The notes under the pieces are model-generated. The model searched no databases, was not told where the DNA came from, and saw only the letters and a program-made list of their open reading frames with translations. 64,000 nucleotides of DNA from Paratrimastix pyriformis (Eukaryota; Preaxostyla; Paratrimastigidae), in contig JAPMOS010000004.1 in NCBI GenBank assembly GCA_027972325.1, positions 992,001 to 1,056,000 on the forward strand. Reading direction: 5' to 3'. Shown here one piece after another: positions 36,001 through 54,751 of this stretch. A program made the position numbers and the translations under genes. The first letter of the stretch is position 1. The number at the start of each line of letters is the position of its first letter.

Positions 36001-38048
36001 CTGGGGGTTGGGGTGGGGGGCAAAGGTCGCGTGATGGAATGATGCGTATTGGACAAAGGGGTCAGCTGATACTGTTCAGCTGGTGTTGCCCAGACACAGG
36101 TGACACGGCTGGGTGGGTGGGTGGGGAATGATGTGCAAGTGGGGGTTGAGTGTCAAACAGGCGGGATGTCTGTGTGTGTGTGTGCGTGTCGAACAGAAAG
36201 CAGAATGTGTGTCTGTGTGTGCGTGTCAAACAAGGAGGGTGGGATGTCTGTGTGCGAGGAGGAGGAGGAGGGGGGGGGAGGGGGGTGACTGTGTCGTGCG
36301 TGTCGAACAGAGAAAGCAGGATGTCTGTCTGTCTGTGTGGATCTGCACGGACTCGTGGTCATTGATGGACAGCAGCGGCACATCCGTGCCGTCCACCTGC
36401 TGCTGTTGTTGCAGCTGTTGCTGCTGTTGCTGCTGCTGCTCAGAGGAGGCGGCGGCGGCGGCGGGCTGTTGCTGGGCATGCTGCTCCAGGGGTGATGCAG
36501 ACTGCGGGATCACCCGAAAGACCAGCCGCCGCTCGAGTTCACTGCGACCCCGCCGCGGCGAAGTGCGGATCGAAGTCACGCCCACGGTCAGATATGGGAG
36601 GGGGGATGAAGGGGCGTGCGGGCCGACCCCCGGGGAACAGAGGCTACACCATCGCCCCCGTCCATCCCTCTGGACGACGCACGCCATCCGCATGCCCCTC
36701 CCCACCATACGGACGACTCATCTCCCCAACCCACCTGCCCCATCATCTCATCCAGACGTCATCCACACCCCCGCCTGCCCAACCCCCTCCCCCCCCATCA
36801 CCGCCAGACGGACGACTGGTCGCGGTTTCTCCCCATCACTCAGACTGGACCATCCCGCCTGCCCAACCCTCCTCCCTCCCCCCATCGCCAGACGGACGAC
36901 TGGTCGCGGTTTCTCCGGGCCACGTTGCGGGCCTGGGCACACAGATGGGCGCAGACGATGCAGAAGGTGGTCTGCCGGAAGCGGAACCGGATGGCCACCC
37001 CGCCCTTGTTGCCCATGGTCCCCATCAGCCCGCAGCCCGCTGGGTGGGCCAGGTCGGGGTGGGCAGGTCGGGGGAGGAGGGAGGGAGGGAGGGAGGGAGG
37101 GAGGGGTGGTAAAATTGTGGTGGTGGGGAAAGGGAGTGGGGCGGGTCGGACCGAGGTGGGGTGGAGCAGCGCAAGGCAAGGAGGGCAAGGAGAGAGGTCA
37201 GTGATGGTGGGGCCAGACCAGTGCTCCAGGCCAGATCGGTGAGCTCCGACGCGTATCGCTTCTTGACGAAGAGGCACAGCAAAAGGCCGACCTAACCCCC
37301 GGGTATGAATGGCAATCCCCAAATAAATTTGGTGTGGTGTGTGTTTGGGCACGGACCATCTGCTTCGAGAAAACGTGGATGTAGGGCTCACCGTCCTCAT
37401 CAAGGGCAGCCTACAGTACCCCCGGGGAGAGCGTTCGAAACGGGAGCATGCGATTAAAAACAAACTTGAATTTTCTGGTGCCACGGGGCGGCTTTGGAGG
37501 TGTCTGAGAGAATGAGGCCAGAGGCTGTGAGATCGATCTCCTGGAATCTGCACGAAAAGTCGAGCGACTGCCTTAATTTTGATGAAAATTCAAACCCGAA
37601 TGCGTAGAGGTCAGGAAAAACCTGGGGGCCTTCTTCTCCCTCGCCCATAGCGGTGAGGCCGACATGAGCAGGGAGAGCGGGATGCGAGAGATCTCCTCCT
37701 GCGGTCGAAGAGCTCTCAGGGACATCAGCGTCATCGCCTTCGTCATCTCCAGCCGCCTCAGAGGAGTCAAATGCATCGGACACAGGAGGAGGTGGGGCGA
37801 CGACATTATTCGAAATGTGCGGGAGGGGGACAGCTGTGCGCGCTGCCCGGATCATTGGAAGGAGAGTCTCCGGGGGTTTGTTGTTATTGACATTCCAAGT
37901 GACGGCACAGAGACTATGAATCGACGAATTTTCGTCGAGTTATCATCAATATGGGGAGATCGGCAAGAAGAGACCTCAGATCTTGACGATCAATGAACTC
38001 ACTCTCTCTTTGCATGAGCATCTTCTGGAGGTCATGGAAGGAGGACAT
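30097..38048 (-). CDS. OCRL: OCRL/INPP5B-type inositol polyphosphate 5-phosphatase with ASH and RhoGAP domains
   Basis: Expected to remove the 5-phosphate of PI(4,5)P2 and related lipids on endosome and Golgi membranes. In order: start 38,048 (MSSFHDLQ); VTWNVNNNKPPETLLPM (from 37,913) and DLYAFGFQEIDL open the phosphatase fold; MGTMGNKGGVAIRF (about 37,025-36,980); WMGDFNYRL (about 35,915-35,885); PTYKY (about 35,020); PSWCDRVLFR (34,741-34,709); SDHRPV (34,486-34,465). An ASH domain follows (IEFGTVAYG..VKRTLNVVN at 33,020-32,965; YLPSCFG near 31,680), then a RhoGAP-like domain (IREALDTG, FFEALPRPLISREYH, to 30,097) that lacks an obvious arginine finger, as in human OCRL. There is no N-terminal PH domain. 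Insertions in the catalytic domain include a Gln-rich loop (36,480-36,370). The ATG is 106 bp from the FIG4 stop. Confidence 0.88.
33233..33358. repeat. 25-bp minisatellite, five copies
   Basis: Unit about 25 bp (CAGGAACCAGAGCGCATAAT plus TGGCA), alternating GCATAATT and GAATAGTT forms, which gives a 50-bp higher-order unit. In an OCRL intron, next to the AT-rich virus-like fragment. Confidence 0.9.
33486..33858 (+). other. AT-rich virus-like structural-protein fragment (fossil insertion)
   Basis: A block of about 370 bp with base composition and codon use quite unlike its GC-rich surroundings, inserted in an OCRL intron on the opposite strand. It encodes an open segment with motifs common in fibre or decoration proteins of phages and large DNA viruses (LTINGGTHTVNGETTFNG; ILLYDATSQCWKN). 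It is a fragment with no start, no partners and no terminal repeats visible. The family cannot be named securely. The sharp composition contrast suggests a fairly recent capture. It is a relic, not a working gene. Confidence 0.5.
33950..34435. repeat. CCCCGTCATCATC minisatellite field
   Basis: Irregular tandem units of CCCC(C)GTCATCATCATCA and CATCCACCACCCCCGCCA in the OCRL intron between the last phosphatase exon and the ASH exons. Open frames are artefacts of the repeat. Confidence 0.9.
35052..35391 (-). repeat. 99-bp minisatellite copying an exon/intron junction of OCRL
   Basis: Three full copies and a partial fourth of a 99-bp unit. Each copy includes an intron acceptor (..CCCCTGCAG) and the first codons of the phosphatase exon, LCIEREKQTTFP, which align with human OCRL LNIQRTQKKAF. 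Only the copy at the left end (about 35,090-35,050) continues into the rest of the exon (EGPIRFAPTYKY). The unit is 33 codons long and stays open, so unspliced copies would not shift the frame. Degenerate copies extend to about 35,560. Confidence 0.85.
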
Positions 38049-38154
38049 TGTTGTTGTTGTGAACCCTGCAGTCAAATTTGTGTGATTAGTATTGTTCTCC
38101 CACAGGCTCTCCCGCAGGCTCGTTTGAAAAACGCGTGGCAAGCTCTCGCCATTG

Positions 38155-46052
<7,898 letters not shown>

Positions 46053-46140
46053 CCTGGAGTCGCTCGAAAAAAAGGCGGGGCCGGCCGGACAGCCTGTTCC
46101 CCCTTTTGGGACTTGCCGCTATACTTTTTTTTGATCGATT
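46053..46140. promoter_or_regulatory. Divergent promoter: FIG4 / Pro-rich gene
   Basis: At most 90 bp separates the FIG4 ATG (46,052) from the first open codons of the plus-strand gene. It contains GGCGGGGCCGGCC and a T-rich run (TATACTTTTTTTTGATCG). Confidence 0.5.
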
Positions 46141-47770
46141 TTGCTCGTGTCGCTTCTCCTCAGCCGACCTCTCGACCCGGTCTCTCCGATCAACAACAAA
46201 ACATTCCTCCCTTTGGGAAGTCGCGCCGTTGTTCCGAGGCCCGATGACAGTGTCCCAAGCACCCCCCAATTCGTGTTGAGTGCCGGGCCGGCCAAGTCCC
46301 CACGCAGTTCCCACTCGACCCCTCGTACTCCACGCACTTCCGGTGGGAGGGCCCTTTCATTTGATATCAGCCCCAATCCTCCACCCATCTCATCCCGCAT
46401 CGGAGGCACCCGATCTCCCACTCGGCTCCCTGAGCCTCCGATTGTGCAGGTCCGTTCTTTTTTTTTTTGTTCCAATTGATCGCGACCCTTTCTCTTGGCG
46501 CCAGATCGGAGCCTCTTTCCGTCCCCCGGAGACATCCACCCCCCGTCTGCCTACTCCGTCCCCATACCGCCCCTCGCGGACTGCCTCACCGCCACTGCGG
46601 CGATTCCGATGTCCCTCGGCCATGTCTCCGATTCCTGGGGTTACTTCCTCTCCCACTCCACCACCACCCTCGCGCGCCTCTATTACCTGGGGTGAATATC
46701 CCCCGTATGGGCCCCATCGGGCCGCACCCCTGGCGGTCCCCCGGCTGCGCCTTGAGAATCTGCACCTGCCCATCCGCGGCGTCCTGTCTGTGAAGTGCAC
46801 ACACCTTGCTCCACCCCGACATCCGGGCTTTTTTGCGGGATCCTCTTGTCGGCATTTTTACGCACTTTGTGCTGTTTTGTGCGTTCCGCACTCTCCTGCC
46901 TCCCGTCCTCGCTCTCACGACCCTCACCACCCCCGCGCTTCCACCTTTCTCCCGTCCACAGGGTCAGCCCGAGCCCCCAGCCGGATGTGGTCCCGGAGGA
47001 GATGATCCACGTCCGGGCAGCCTCCCGCGCCCGGCGGCAATATCGGCAGGGTCCGTCGCGAAGCGCCAGCGGTGTTGATGAGTGGATGCTGATTGGATGA
47101 TGACTGGATGATGATGATGATGATGATGATGACTGGATGATGATTGGATGATGACTGGATGATTGGATGATGATGACGACGATGATGATTGGATGATGAC
47201 TGGATGATTGGATGACTGGATGACTGGATGATTGGACGATTGGATGATTGGATGATGACTGGATGATTGGATGATTGATTGGATGATGCTGATGCTGATC
47301 TCGCCGGATGCTCGAGTGTCGGGTGGCACGGTGGCACGTGGGGACGCGGGGAATGAGGTGAGTGGACGTCGTCCGGCACGGGGGGGGGGGGATGTGGTTG
47401 ATGTCCGCATGTGGCCTCATTCTGGTGGGTAATCATGACGATGCGGTTTGGCCTTCGCACCACCCGTCCACACGCACCCCACGATTCCCCACATGCTCAT
47501 CCACAACCCAACGCACACACACCAGGCGGCGGCGGCGGCCCCGGGGGCAAACCGCCCGATGACCTGGTGCCCCCCGGGCCTTCCCAAGTCCGGGCGCGCA
47601 GTCCCAACGGGGGACCATCCACGACCTCCACCATCACCCCAACCAACACCCGGGGCGGGGAAGCCACCGAGGTGACCGTCCTCGAGGCGTACGCGTCAGC
47701 CCCGCCCTCGCCCATCTCGTCCCTGCCCCCGCTGTCCCCGCCCACACCGCCGCCGCTCCCCCAGCAACAA

Positions 47771-47813
<43 letters not shown>

Positions 47814-48631
47814 TGGCCCTATTGGCTGACGGGACGGGTGGGGCGGGTGAGCCGCTGGGGGCGGGGCAGGGGCAGCATGAACCGACGGGTCTGTTTGAGA
47901 GACCAACTTGGTCGTCCGTGCACCCCGAATGCAGACAGACCCCCGAATGCAGACATACCCCGAATGCAGACAGACCCCCGAATGCAGACAGACCCCCGAA
48001 TGCATACATTTCCCCGAATGCAGACAGACCCCCGAATGCAGGCATTCCCCGAACGCAGACATTCCCCCGAATGCAGACATTCCCCCGAATGCAGACATAC
48101 CCACGAATGCAGACATACCCACGAATGCAGACATTCCCCCGAATGCAGACATACCCACGAATGCAGACATACCCACGAATGCAGCCGAATGCATACATAC
48201 CCACGAATGCAGCCGAATGGATACATTCCCCCGAATGCAGACATCCCCAACAGAAAGCCATCCTCCACACATTCTGCCATCCCACACAGCGGCTCAAGCG
48301 GGCGTTCCTCTTGCGGAGGCGGCCACCTCGGGTCCGGCCCGGCCGCCCTGGCCACGTGAGGCCTTCCTGGCTGTTGTCGGGACCCACCCGCCCCCACCGC
48401 CAAGGTCTGCTGCTTTACACCCGCCACGACCCACATGCCCACCAGATGCAAACAGTCCGATTATCGTCCAATCGACATCCAATCAGCATCCAATCACCAT
48501 CACATCATCATCATCACCATCATCCGGTCATCATCATCATTATTATTATTATATTATTATTATTATTATTATTATAATTATTATTATTAATAATAATAAT
48601 TATCATCATCATCGTCATCATCATCATCATC

Positions 48632-48716
<85 letters not shown>

Positions 48717-51574
48717 CCTCAGTCCGGAAAGCTAAAGGGGCACGACAAGGGCACGGACGCGGACGCGGACGCGGACAGGGCAGGCGCACACTCACACGCA
48801 TCCATCTCATCCCTGGCTAGCCCTCCGCTCTCGGGCCGCCAACCAGCCGCCTCATCGGGCAGACGATGCGATGCATGTCCCAACCTGGCCCCAGCACCGA
48901 TCGTCATGTCTGCCACTGTGTGTGGTTGTGCTGCTGTGCTGTGCTGTGCTGTGCTGTGCTGCTGCTGCTGCTGCTGCTGCTGCTGTGCTGTTGCTGCTGC
49001 TGCTGTGCTGTGCTGTGCTGTGCTGTGCTGTGCTGTCTGTTGTCCGGCGGATGGAGTGGTTTGGGCCGGGGAAGGAACGGCGGCAGTCCCTCAGAGAGCC
49101 CTTTACCCACCTCCTGCCCACCGCAGTCCCCTCGTCGGCTCGGCTTCCCCACCGCCGCCTCCCGCCGGCTCCCAGCCGCCGCCTCCCGTCACCCCCACCG
49201 GCGCAGCGGCCACCACCCCGCCCCCATCCACGCGAACCCTCACAGCCACCAGCCCACGGCCCGTTCTGCCCACGCCACCGCCCCCGCCGCCCGTACTGGT
49301 GGCGCCCCCATGCCGGCCCGCCACAACGCCACCAGCAGGCCCGGGATATGGCCGGGGACAGGGAGGAGGTCGAGGCGGCATCCGCTGTCGATGAGGATGA
49401 TGACGCGTCCGAATCGATGGCTGAGCGCGGTGGTCCTGTCGAGACAGGTCGGCCGGGTCCCGTGCCACCCCAACCGCCCGCTGTCATACCCGCGCCATCG
49501 CAGCAGCTGCCGATGCCATCACAACAACCTCAAGGCAGCACAGGTGACACCACCCCTCCGCCGCCCCTTCCCGACCCATCGTCCCCCACCCGCGCCGCCT
49601 CCCCCACCCGCCTGCGCACCTCAAAATCCACGGGGTCGCTGCCCGCCCCCTTCGCGCTCACATCCCCGCCGTCATCGCCGGCACTTCAGCCCCAACCCCC
49701 ACCAGCATCACCGCCGCCTCCTCCCACCACCTCCCCGCTTGATCACAACGCCACTCCCGACGGCGGCCCGCCCCGCGCCGCCCTAGTAAATGTCCCCCGT
49801 GATGGCGAAGAGGATGGTGAGCTGTCCACACCACCCCCCGGCACTTCGGTACCTCCGTCCCCTCCGAGCAGCCCCCGGCCCCTGCCTCCCCCGGCCCCGG
49901 CCCCCGCCGCCCGGCCGCTCTGCACCACCCCGGCCCTGGCCCATCTCGCCGCCCAGGCAGCCGAGGAATCCCTTCTCGAACAGCCCCCGCCGCCGCACGG
50001 TAGGGTGCCTTCCCTCCCCCGGTTCACCCCCACTCCCGACCTGCTCCAGCAGCGGCGCGCCCAGACGGCCACCCCTGCCTCGCCCTCGCTCCTGCTGCCG
50101 CCCCCGCCGCCCCCCTCCGTCCGGGTCTCGCCCTCCTTCCTGCAGGCAAGCGGCAGTGTGACTCCTTCGCCATCTCCTCCCAGCAGCCCGGCCCCGTCCC
50201 CCGCGCCCCCTCCTCTCAACCTCAGCCCCGTCGAGACGCTCCATCGACTGGCCGTCGCGCTGGTGGGCAGCCCATCCCGCCACCACCCCGCCACCCGCCC
50301 CTCGCCGCCATGCGCCGCTCGCTGCCCGCGGCCCACTCGCCCAGCGCCTTCTCATTTGGGCACGCCCTGCCGCACCGTGGTTATGGCCACCGACTGGGCC
50401 TGGCCGACCTGCTCGCCACCTCGACCGTCCTCGAGGATGCTGCTGTTCCCCCGGTGAGCACCGCCAGGGGTATGTCACCCCGGGGGAATCGACTCCTCGA
50501 GGGTATGTCACCCCGGGGGCAGCAGGGTATGTCACCCCGCGGACAGGGTATGTCACCCCGCGGGCAGCAGGGTATGTCACCCCGGGGGCAACAGGGTATG
50601 TCACCCCGGGGACAGGGTATGTCACCCCGGGGACAGGGTATGTCACCCCGGGGGCAGGGTATGTCACCCCGGGGGCAACAGGGTATGTCACCCCGGGGGC
50701 AACAGGGTATGTCACCCCGGGGGCAGTCCGCCCGCCAGGCTACCAGGCTCAGGTCATCCCAGGAAGCCGTTTCCCCGAGGCCCCCGCGACGTGGCGGTGG
50801 GGCCGCCTCGGCAGTACCTCCGCTGCTCATCCCCCCGTCCGTCATCGAGCCCATCCCCATCCCCATACCCATACCCATCCCATCGCCATACGTCATCCAA
50901 TCATCATCATACAATCATCATCATCCAATCATCATCAGCATTAGCAGCAGGCATTCAATCATCATCACCCTGTTCACCACCACCACCCCACTCTCCTTCT
51001 GCCCCAGCTCGGCGTCGTCCCACGCGGCCCGCCACTCCTCTCAGCAGCATCCCGACCTGCCTCCCGGCCCCCGCGCCGTGGCGGCCGCCCTCCGGGCGCA
51101 CCCGGCCGCCCCGCCTCCCACAAATCCCCATCCGCCACCAGAGACCCACCGTCCACACACCCCGGCAGCCACCACCGCCACCACCACCGCCACTGCTGCT
51201 GCCCCGCCGACCCACTGGCGGCCCCTGCGCACCCACGCCCCCGCAAAACCCGCCCCCAATGCCGGGAGTCGGGCGCTGGTGGGTGAGAACGGTGGGGGAG
51301 TGTCGACTGCGACCGGGGGAGGTGGCGACCACAGGGTCCCCTCGGCCTGGTCGGAAAGCCCCGAGGAGGAGGCACGCGAACGGTGCGCGGAGATGGTGGC
51401 TGAGGCCGAGCAGGCATTGATCGAGTCCGTCGTGCCCTCTTGATGTGGGTTTTTGATGTGGCGCTGTTGGTGGTTTGGATGGGGGTTTTCTTATTTTAAT
51501 GGTTTGTTGTTGTTGTTGGTTTGGATGGGGGACAAAAAAACTCATCATCCAATCATCATTCCAATCGTCCTCGT

Positions 51575-51606
<32 letters not shown>

Positions 51607-54120
51607 GCAAGCAGCATCCAATCATCATCATCCAATCATCATCCAGTCATCATCCAGTCATCATCCAGTCATCATCCAGTCATCATCCAGTCATCAAGAG
51701 GCTGTTATGGTTGTCCGCGTTGTTGAGGTGTGGCCCGGTGAATCACCCACCCCTCCCCCCATCCTCTCCCCCACCTGATCGCGCGGTCCTCTCGCACTCC
51801 CCATCAGGCCGGTGGACTTGAGTCCGACAGACTTGGCGGCCCTGGGCGGGAGCCCCTTGCACACCCGGCCCAGCTCATCCCTGTCCCAGACCCCGTTGCT
51901 TTCCCCAACCCCGGAGCCGCTTGGTCCCGAGGTGGCGCCCACTGAGGGGGGAGCCGCCATGCCCCGGGGGCCGGTCCACTTCACCCGACCGCCATCGTCG
52001 CCTGGCAGGCTGCCCCTCCGCACGGCTGCCGCGGCGCGGTCTGTTGGGGGAGATATATGGATGATGATGATGATGGTTGGATACATGATTGGGTGATGAT
52101 GTTGTTGATGATGCCTGGATGATGATGATGATTGCATGTTGATGTTGATGTTGATGTTGATGTTGTTGATGATCTGGATGGTGATCTTGGACGATGATGA
52201 TGTTGATCTGGATGATGTTGATGATGTTGATGATTGGATGATGATGGGACGTTGAGAGCGGTGTGGGATGAGAAGGTACCAGCATCAACACCATCATCAT
52301 CCAGATGTCCCGCCCCCGCACCTCACACGCCACGCCACACACCCTTACAGTTTTCCCCCGGCCGGCTCCGGCTCTCCTCCCCCATCCTCCTCGCCGCCAC
52401 TACCAGCCACCCCGACACCCACACCCACCCTCCCGCGCCACCGGCCCCCCGATGGCCCCCCGATGGGGCCACCCGCACCACGGCCCTGGCCGTCTGCCCC
52501 ACGCCCCGGGACGGCACCCGCCTCGTCATTCTCACCCCGGGCCAGCATGACCATGACCCCTCGAGGTGTCCGGGGTGAGTATGGTCCCCTGGGGGGACAG
52601 CCACCTGTCGACCGATCCGGAAGGTGGACGGCGGGCCCGGCGGCGGATGACGAGGATGTGGGTGTGGAGGCGGGAGACGTGGAGGGGGAGGAGGATGATC
52701 GGGGACCGCGGGTGGCCTTTGCGGCACACGGGGGCGGCCCGACGGTCTGTTTTTACACTCGCGGTGTGTCATATACACCACCAGCCACCAGCCACTCGTA
52801 TGAGTGCTTCGTATGCGAAACGGCCAGCCACCGACCACTCATCAGCACCAACATCATCATCACCAACATCCTCATCATCATCTTCACCATCATCATCTTC
52901 ACCATCAACATCATCAGCACCAACATCATCAGCACCAACATCATCAACACCAACATCATCAGCACCAACATGTTCTTTTCGTGTGCGTCGCTTTGAATCC
53001 ATCCCCTCCCCGGCGACACTTCGACGCATTCCCTTTCTGTTCGACACCGGTACACACACATCATGATGATGATGATGATCGCCATCCACCGCACACTGCC
53101 CCTTTTTCTCTTCAGCAGCGCTGGCCTGTGTCTGCCAATGGCTCCCCACGAGTCTCCATCAACTGCACGGCCGCCTCCGCCAGACGCCAGGTCGACTCAA
53201 CCCTGCCTGGCCCGCCACCCCCGCCCCATGCCGCCAACGCCCCTGCGCGTGGTTCTGGACATCTCTGTCTTTGACAGTCATCAGCATCCGCATCCGCATC
53301 ATCGTCATCAGCATCAGCATCAGCATCAACATCAGCATCAGCATCAACAGCATCAGCATCATCAGCATCAGCATCAGCATCCGCCTCATCGCCTGAGCGC
53401 CTCATCATCACCATCCCTCCCTCCTCCTCCCTCCTCCTCCTCCTCCTCTCCTCCCCCCCCCGTTCCCAGCCACCGGCCTCTTCATCCCGTTTGGCTGCTG
53501 CCTCGACGACTCCTCCCCCCGAACCCGACTCTCCGCCGGCCGACGAATCCCTTGAGCTCGACCGCAGCCCCTCCACCGGGCCCCCCCTGGCCCCCTGGGC
53601 CCCCGCTCCCACTCCCGGCCGGGTCCCGCCACCTTCCACTCCGGCCCCTTCCACTCCATCCCCCTCGCCATCTCGCACCGTCCCGCTCCGCCTGAGCTTT
53701 GCGGGGCTCGCCCCCTCGACGACCCTGCGGCCGGGACTCCCGGAAGGGACAGTTCGGTCGACATTACCGATGGCGATGTCAACTCCCTCCTCCGGACGCA
53801 GCCATGTGGCGGCTGTTGCCCCCAAAACGCCCCCTCCTGCTCGGATCCGACCTCGGGGCACACCCACACCAAGGCCCCAAGCCCAGACCCCACCATCACC
53901 ACCACCGCCACCACCACCACCGTCCCGGGCTGCGATGGGTGCCACCACTCCCTTGCGCGAGCGAGGGCCCTCCCCGCCCGACGTGACGCATCACCGCTCA
54001 CTCGTCTTGACCCCCCTCACCCTGCTCGAGGAGCTCTCCATCACCACCCCCTTGCATTCGGCCCGGGAGCCTCATGATCTCTTGGCCACAAGTCGTCGGG
54101 CCACAGCCACAAAGAGGTAA
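46141..54120 (+). CDS. Large Pro/Ser-rich low-complexity protein, function unknown
   Basis: One gene, judged from intron phase: for example GA|GTCCGT at 51,425 joins in frame to 51,808 (EPVDLSPTDLAALG), CG|GTCTGT at 52,039 joins to 52,351, and an exon ends at 52,744 before GTCTGT. The first open exon (to about 46,450) ends IVQ before GTCCGT and resumes IGASFRPPET near 46,505. Most of the product is Pro, Ser, Thr and Ala, with a polyQ (47,764-47,812), an acidic patch (DEDDDASESMAE, about 49,390), a GMSPRGQ repeat (50,468-50,730) and a short Glu-rich helix (EEEARERCAEMVAEAEQALIE, 51,363-51,424). I recognise no domain, and low complexity alone gives no function. It is probably largely disordered. 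The start ATG is not resolved, and joints between 53,100 and 53,480 are uncertain. The final codons (to TAA at 54,120) overlap the convergent DOLPP1 gene. Confidence 0.55.
47926..48240. repeat. 14-17 bp minisatellite (CCCGAATGCAGACA)n
   Basis: About 20 imperfect copies, with variants ACAGACCCC, ACATTCCCC and ACATACCCA. All frames on both strands stay open, so I cannot tell whether it is coding or intronic within the Pro-rich gene. The irregular spacing and lack of unique spacers rule out a CRISPR-like array. Confidence 0.85.
48478..48720. repeat. (ATC)n and (ATT)n microsatellite field
   Basis: ATC run with a block of ATT/AAT triplets (48,539-48,600), in an intron of the Pro-rich gene. It is followed at 48,930-49,040 by a (GCTGT)/(GCTGCT) block just before the next open exon. 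Confidence 0.9.
50468..50730 (+). repeat. Coding minisatellite: 11 copies of GMSPRGQ(Q)
   Basis: Units of 21 or 24 bp (GGTATGTCACCCCGGGGGCA with or without GCA) keep the frame and encode GMSPRGQ or GMSPRGQQ eleven times. Unit lengths are multiples of three throughout, as expected for a tract under coding constraint. Ser-Pro-Arg motifs could be kinase or SH3/WW targets; that is inference. Confidence 0.75.
53280..53400. repeat. (CATCAG)n hexamer run
   Basis: CATCAG/CATCCG hexamers in the Pro-rich gene, probably in the intron before the last exon. A similar run (CAACATCATCAGCAC) lies at 52,840-52,975 in the previous intron. Confidence 0.85.
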
Positions 54121-54696
54121 CCTCCCAGGGTACCGACCACCAGCCCGCCTCCGACCTGCCACCAGTCGTGATAACCCAGGTAGATCCGGGACCAGGAGAC
54201 AAGCACGGTCCCCACGACCACCCCGACTTGCAGCAGGACCCGCAAGGGTCGTTCCACCTCGCGTCGTTGGCTATATCCCCCCAGTGTGAATACAACCGAC
54301 GGGTGTGCGCGCGCCGCGCAGACCTGAGCCACCACCAAAAGGCAATGGTGAAAAATGCCATGAATTGTCCGTGGTCTGAGGGCCATCCGTAGTCCTTTCG
54401 GGCTGATCCGTCAAGAAGGGGTCGCTCCTCTTTGAAGATCTTCTTCAGGAGGGTGTTGAGAACTCGGTTCAGCAGTTGGCCCACAAAGAAAATGACTAAC
54501 GAAAAAGATTTGGCATGGGAAAATGTTCCTCCACATGCGGACAGGTATTTCGGAACTTGAGGCCTCGCTCGAAAAGCAATAGCGGTACAAAACAAATCAT
54601 GAGCGCAAGCGGCGCTAATGTGATATAGGCCATTCCCAGCGAAATGAGACTTGATTCGTCATAGATGACATGCGTCAATGAGAGGGAGGATGGCAT
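54072..54696 (-). CDS. DOLPP1: Dolichyldiphosphatase (DOLPP1), PAP2 family
   Basis: Integral ER membrane phosphatase that turns dolichyl diphosphate into dolichyl phosphate so the carrier can be reused in N-glycosylation. Three exons: 54,696-54,543, 54,495-54,324 and 54,270-54,072, with introns of 47 and 53 nt starting GTCCGC and GTCTGC. The protein opens MPSSLSLTHVIYDESS, as in animal DOLPP1 (LTHVEYPAGD). The PAP2 signature is complete: KKIFKEERP (K-X6-RP), PSDHGQF (PSSHSQF in the family), SRIYLGYHDWWQV. About four membrane spans are visible. An upstream ATG at 54,843 would overlap the divergent coiled-coil gene, so 54,696 is preferred. It is shorter at the C-terminus than the human protein. 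Confidence 0.9.
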
Positions 54697-54751
54697 CCCC
54701 GAGCGCACCTGTGCAATTTTGACTTGAAAGAGTTGGCTGGACCCACGGGCG
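54697..54751. promoter_or_regulatory. Divergent promoter: DOLPP1 / coiled-coil gene
   Basis: Only 55 bp between two ATGs. Contains AATTTTGACTTGAAAG, which resembles GACTTTGATTATTTGAAAG in the POLE2/CDK8 spacer and AAATTTGACTG upstream of OCRL (reading its coding strand). Confidence 0.5.

Noticed and set aside
47926-48240. CRISPR-like array of regular short repeats
   Set aside because: Units are 14-17 bp, imperfect and directly adjacent, with no unique spacers. It is a minisatellite in a eukaryotic gene.
48900-49060. Cys/Leu/Ala-rich peptide from the GCTGT repeats
   Set aside because: Simple-repeat translation with no conserved features. The Pro-rich gene's supported exon begins after it.
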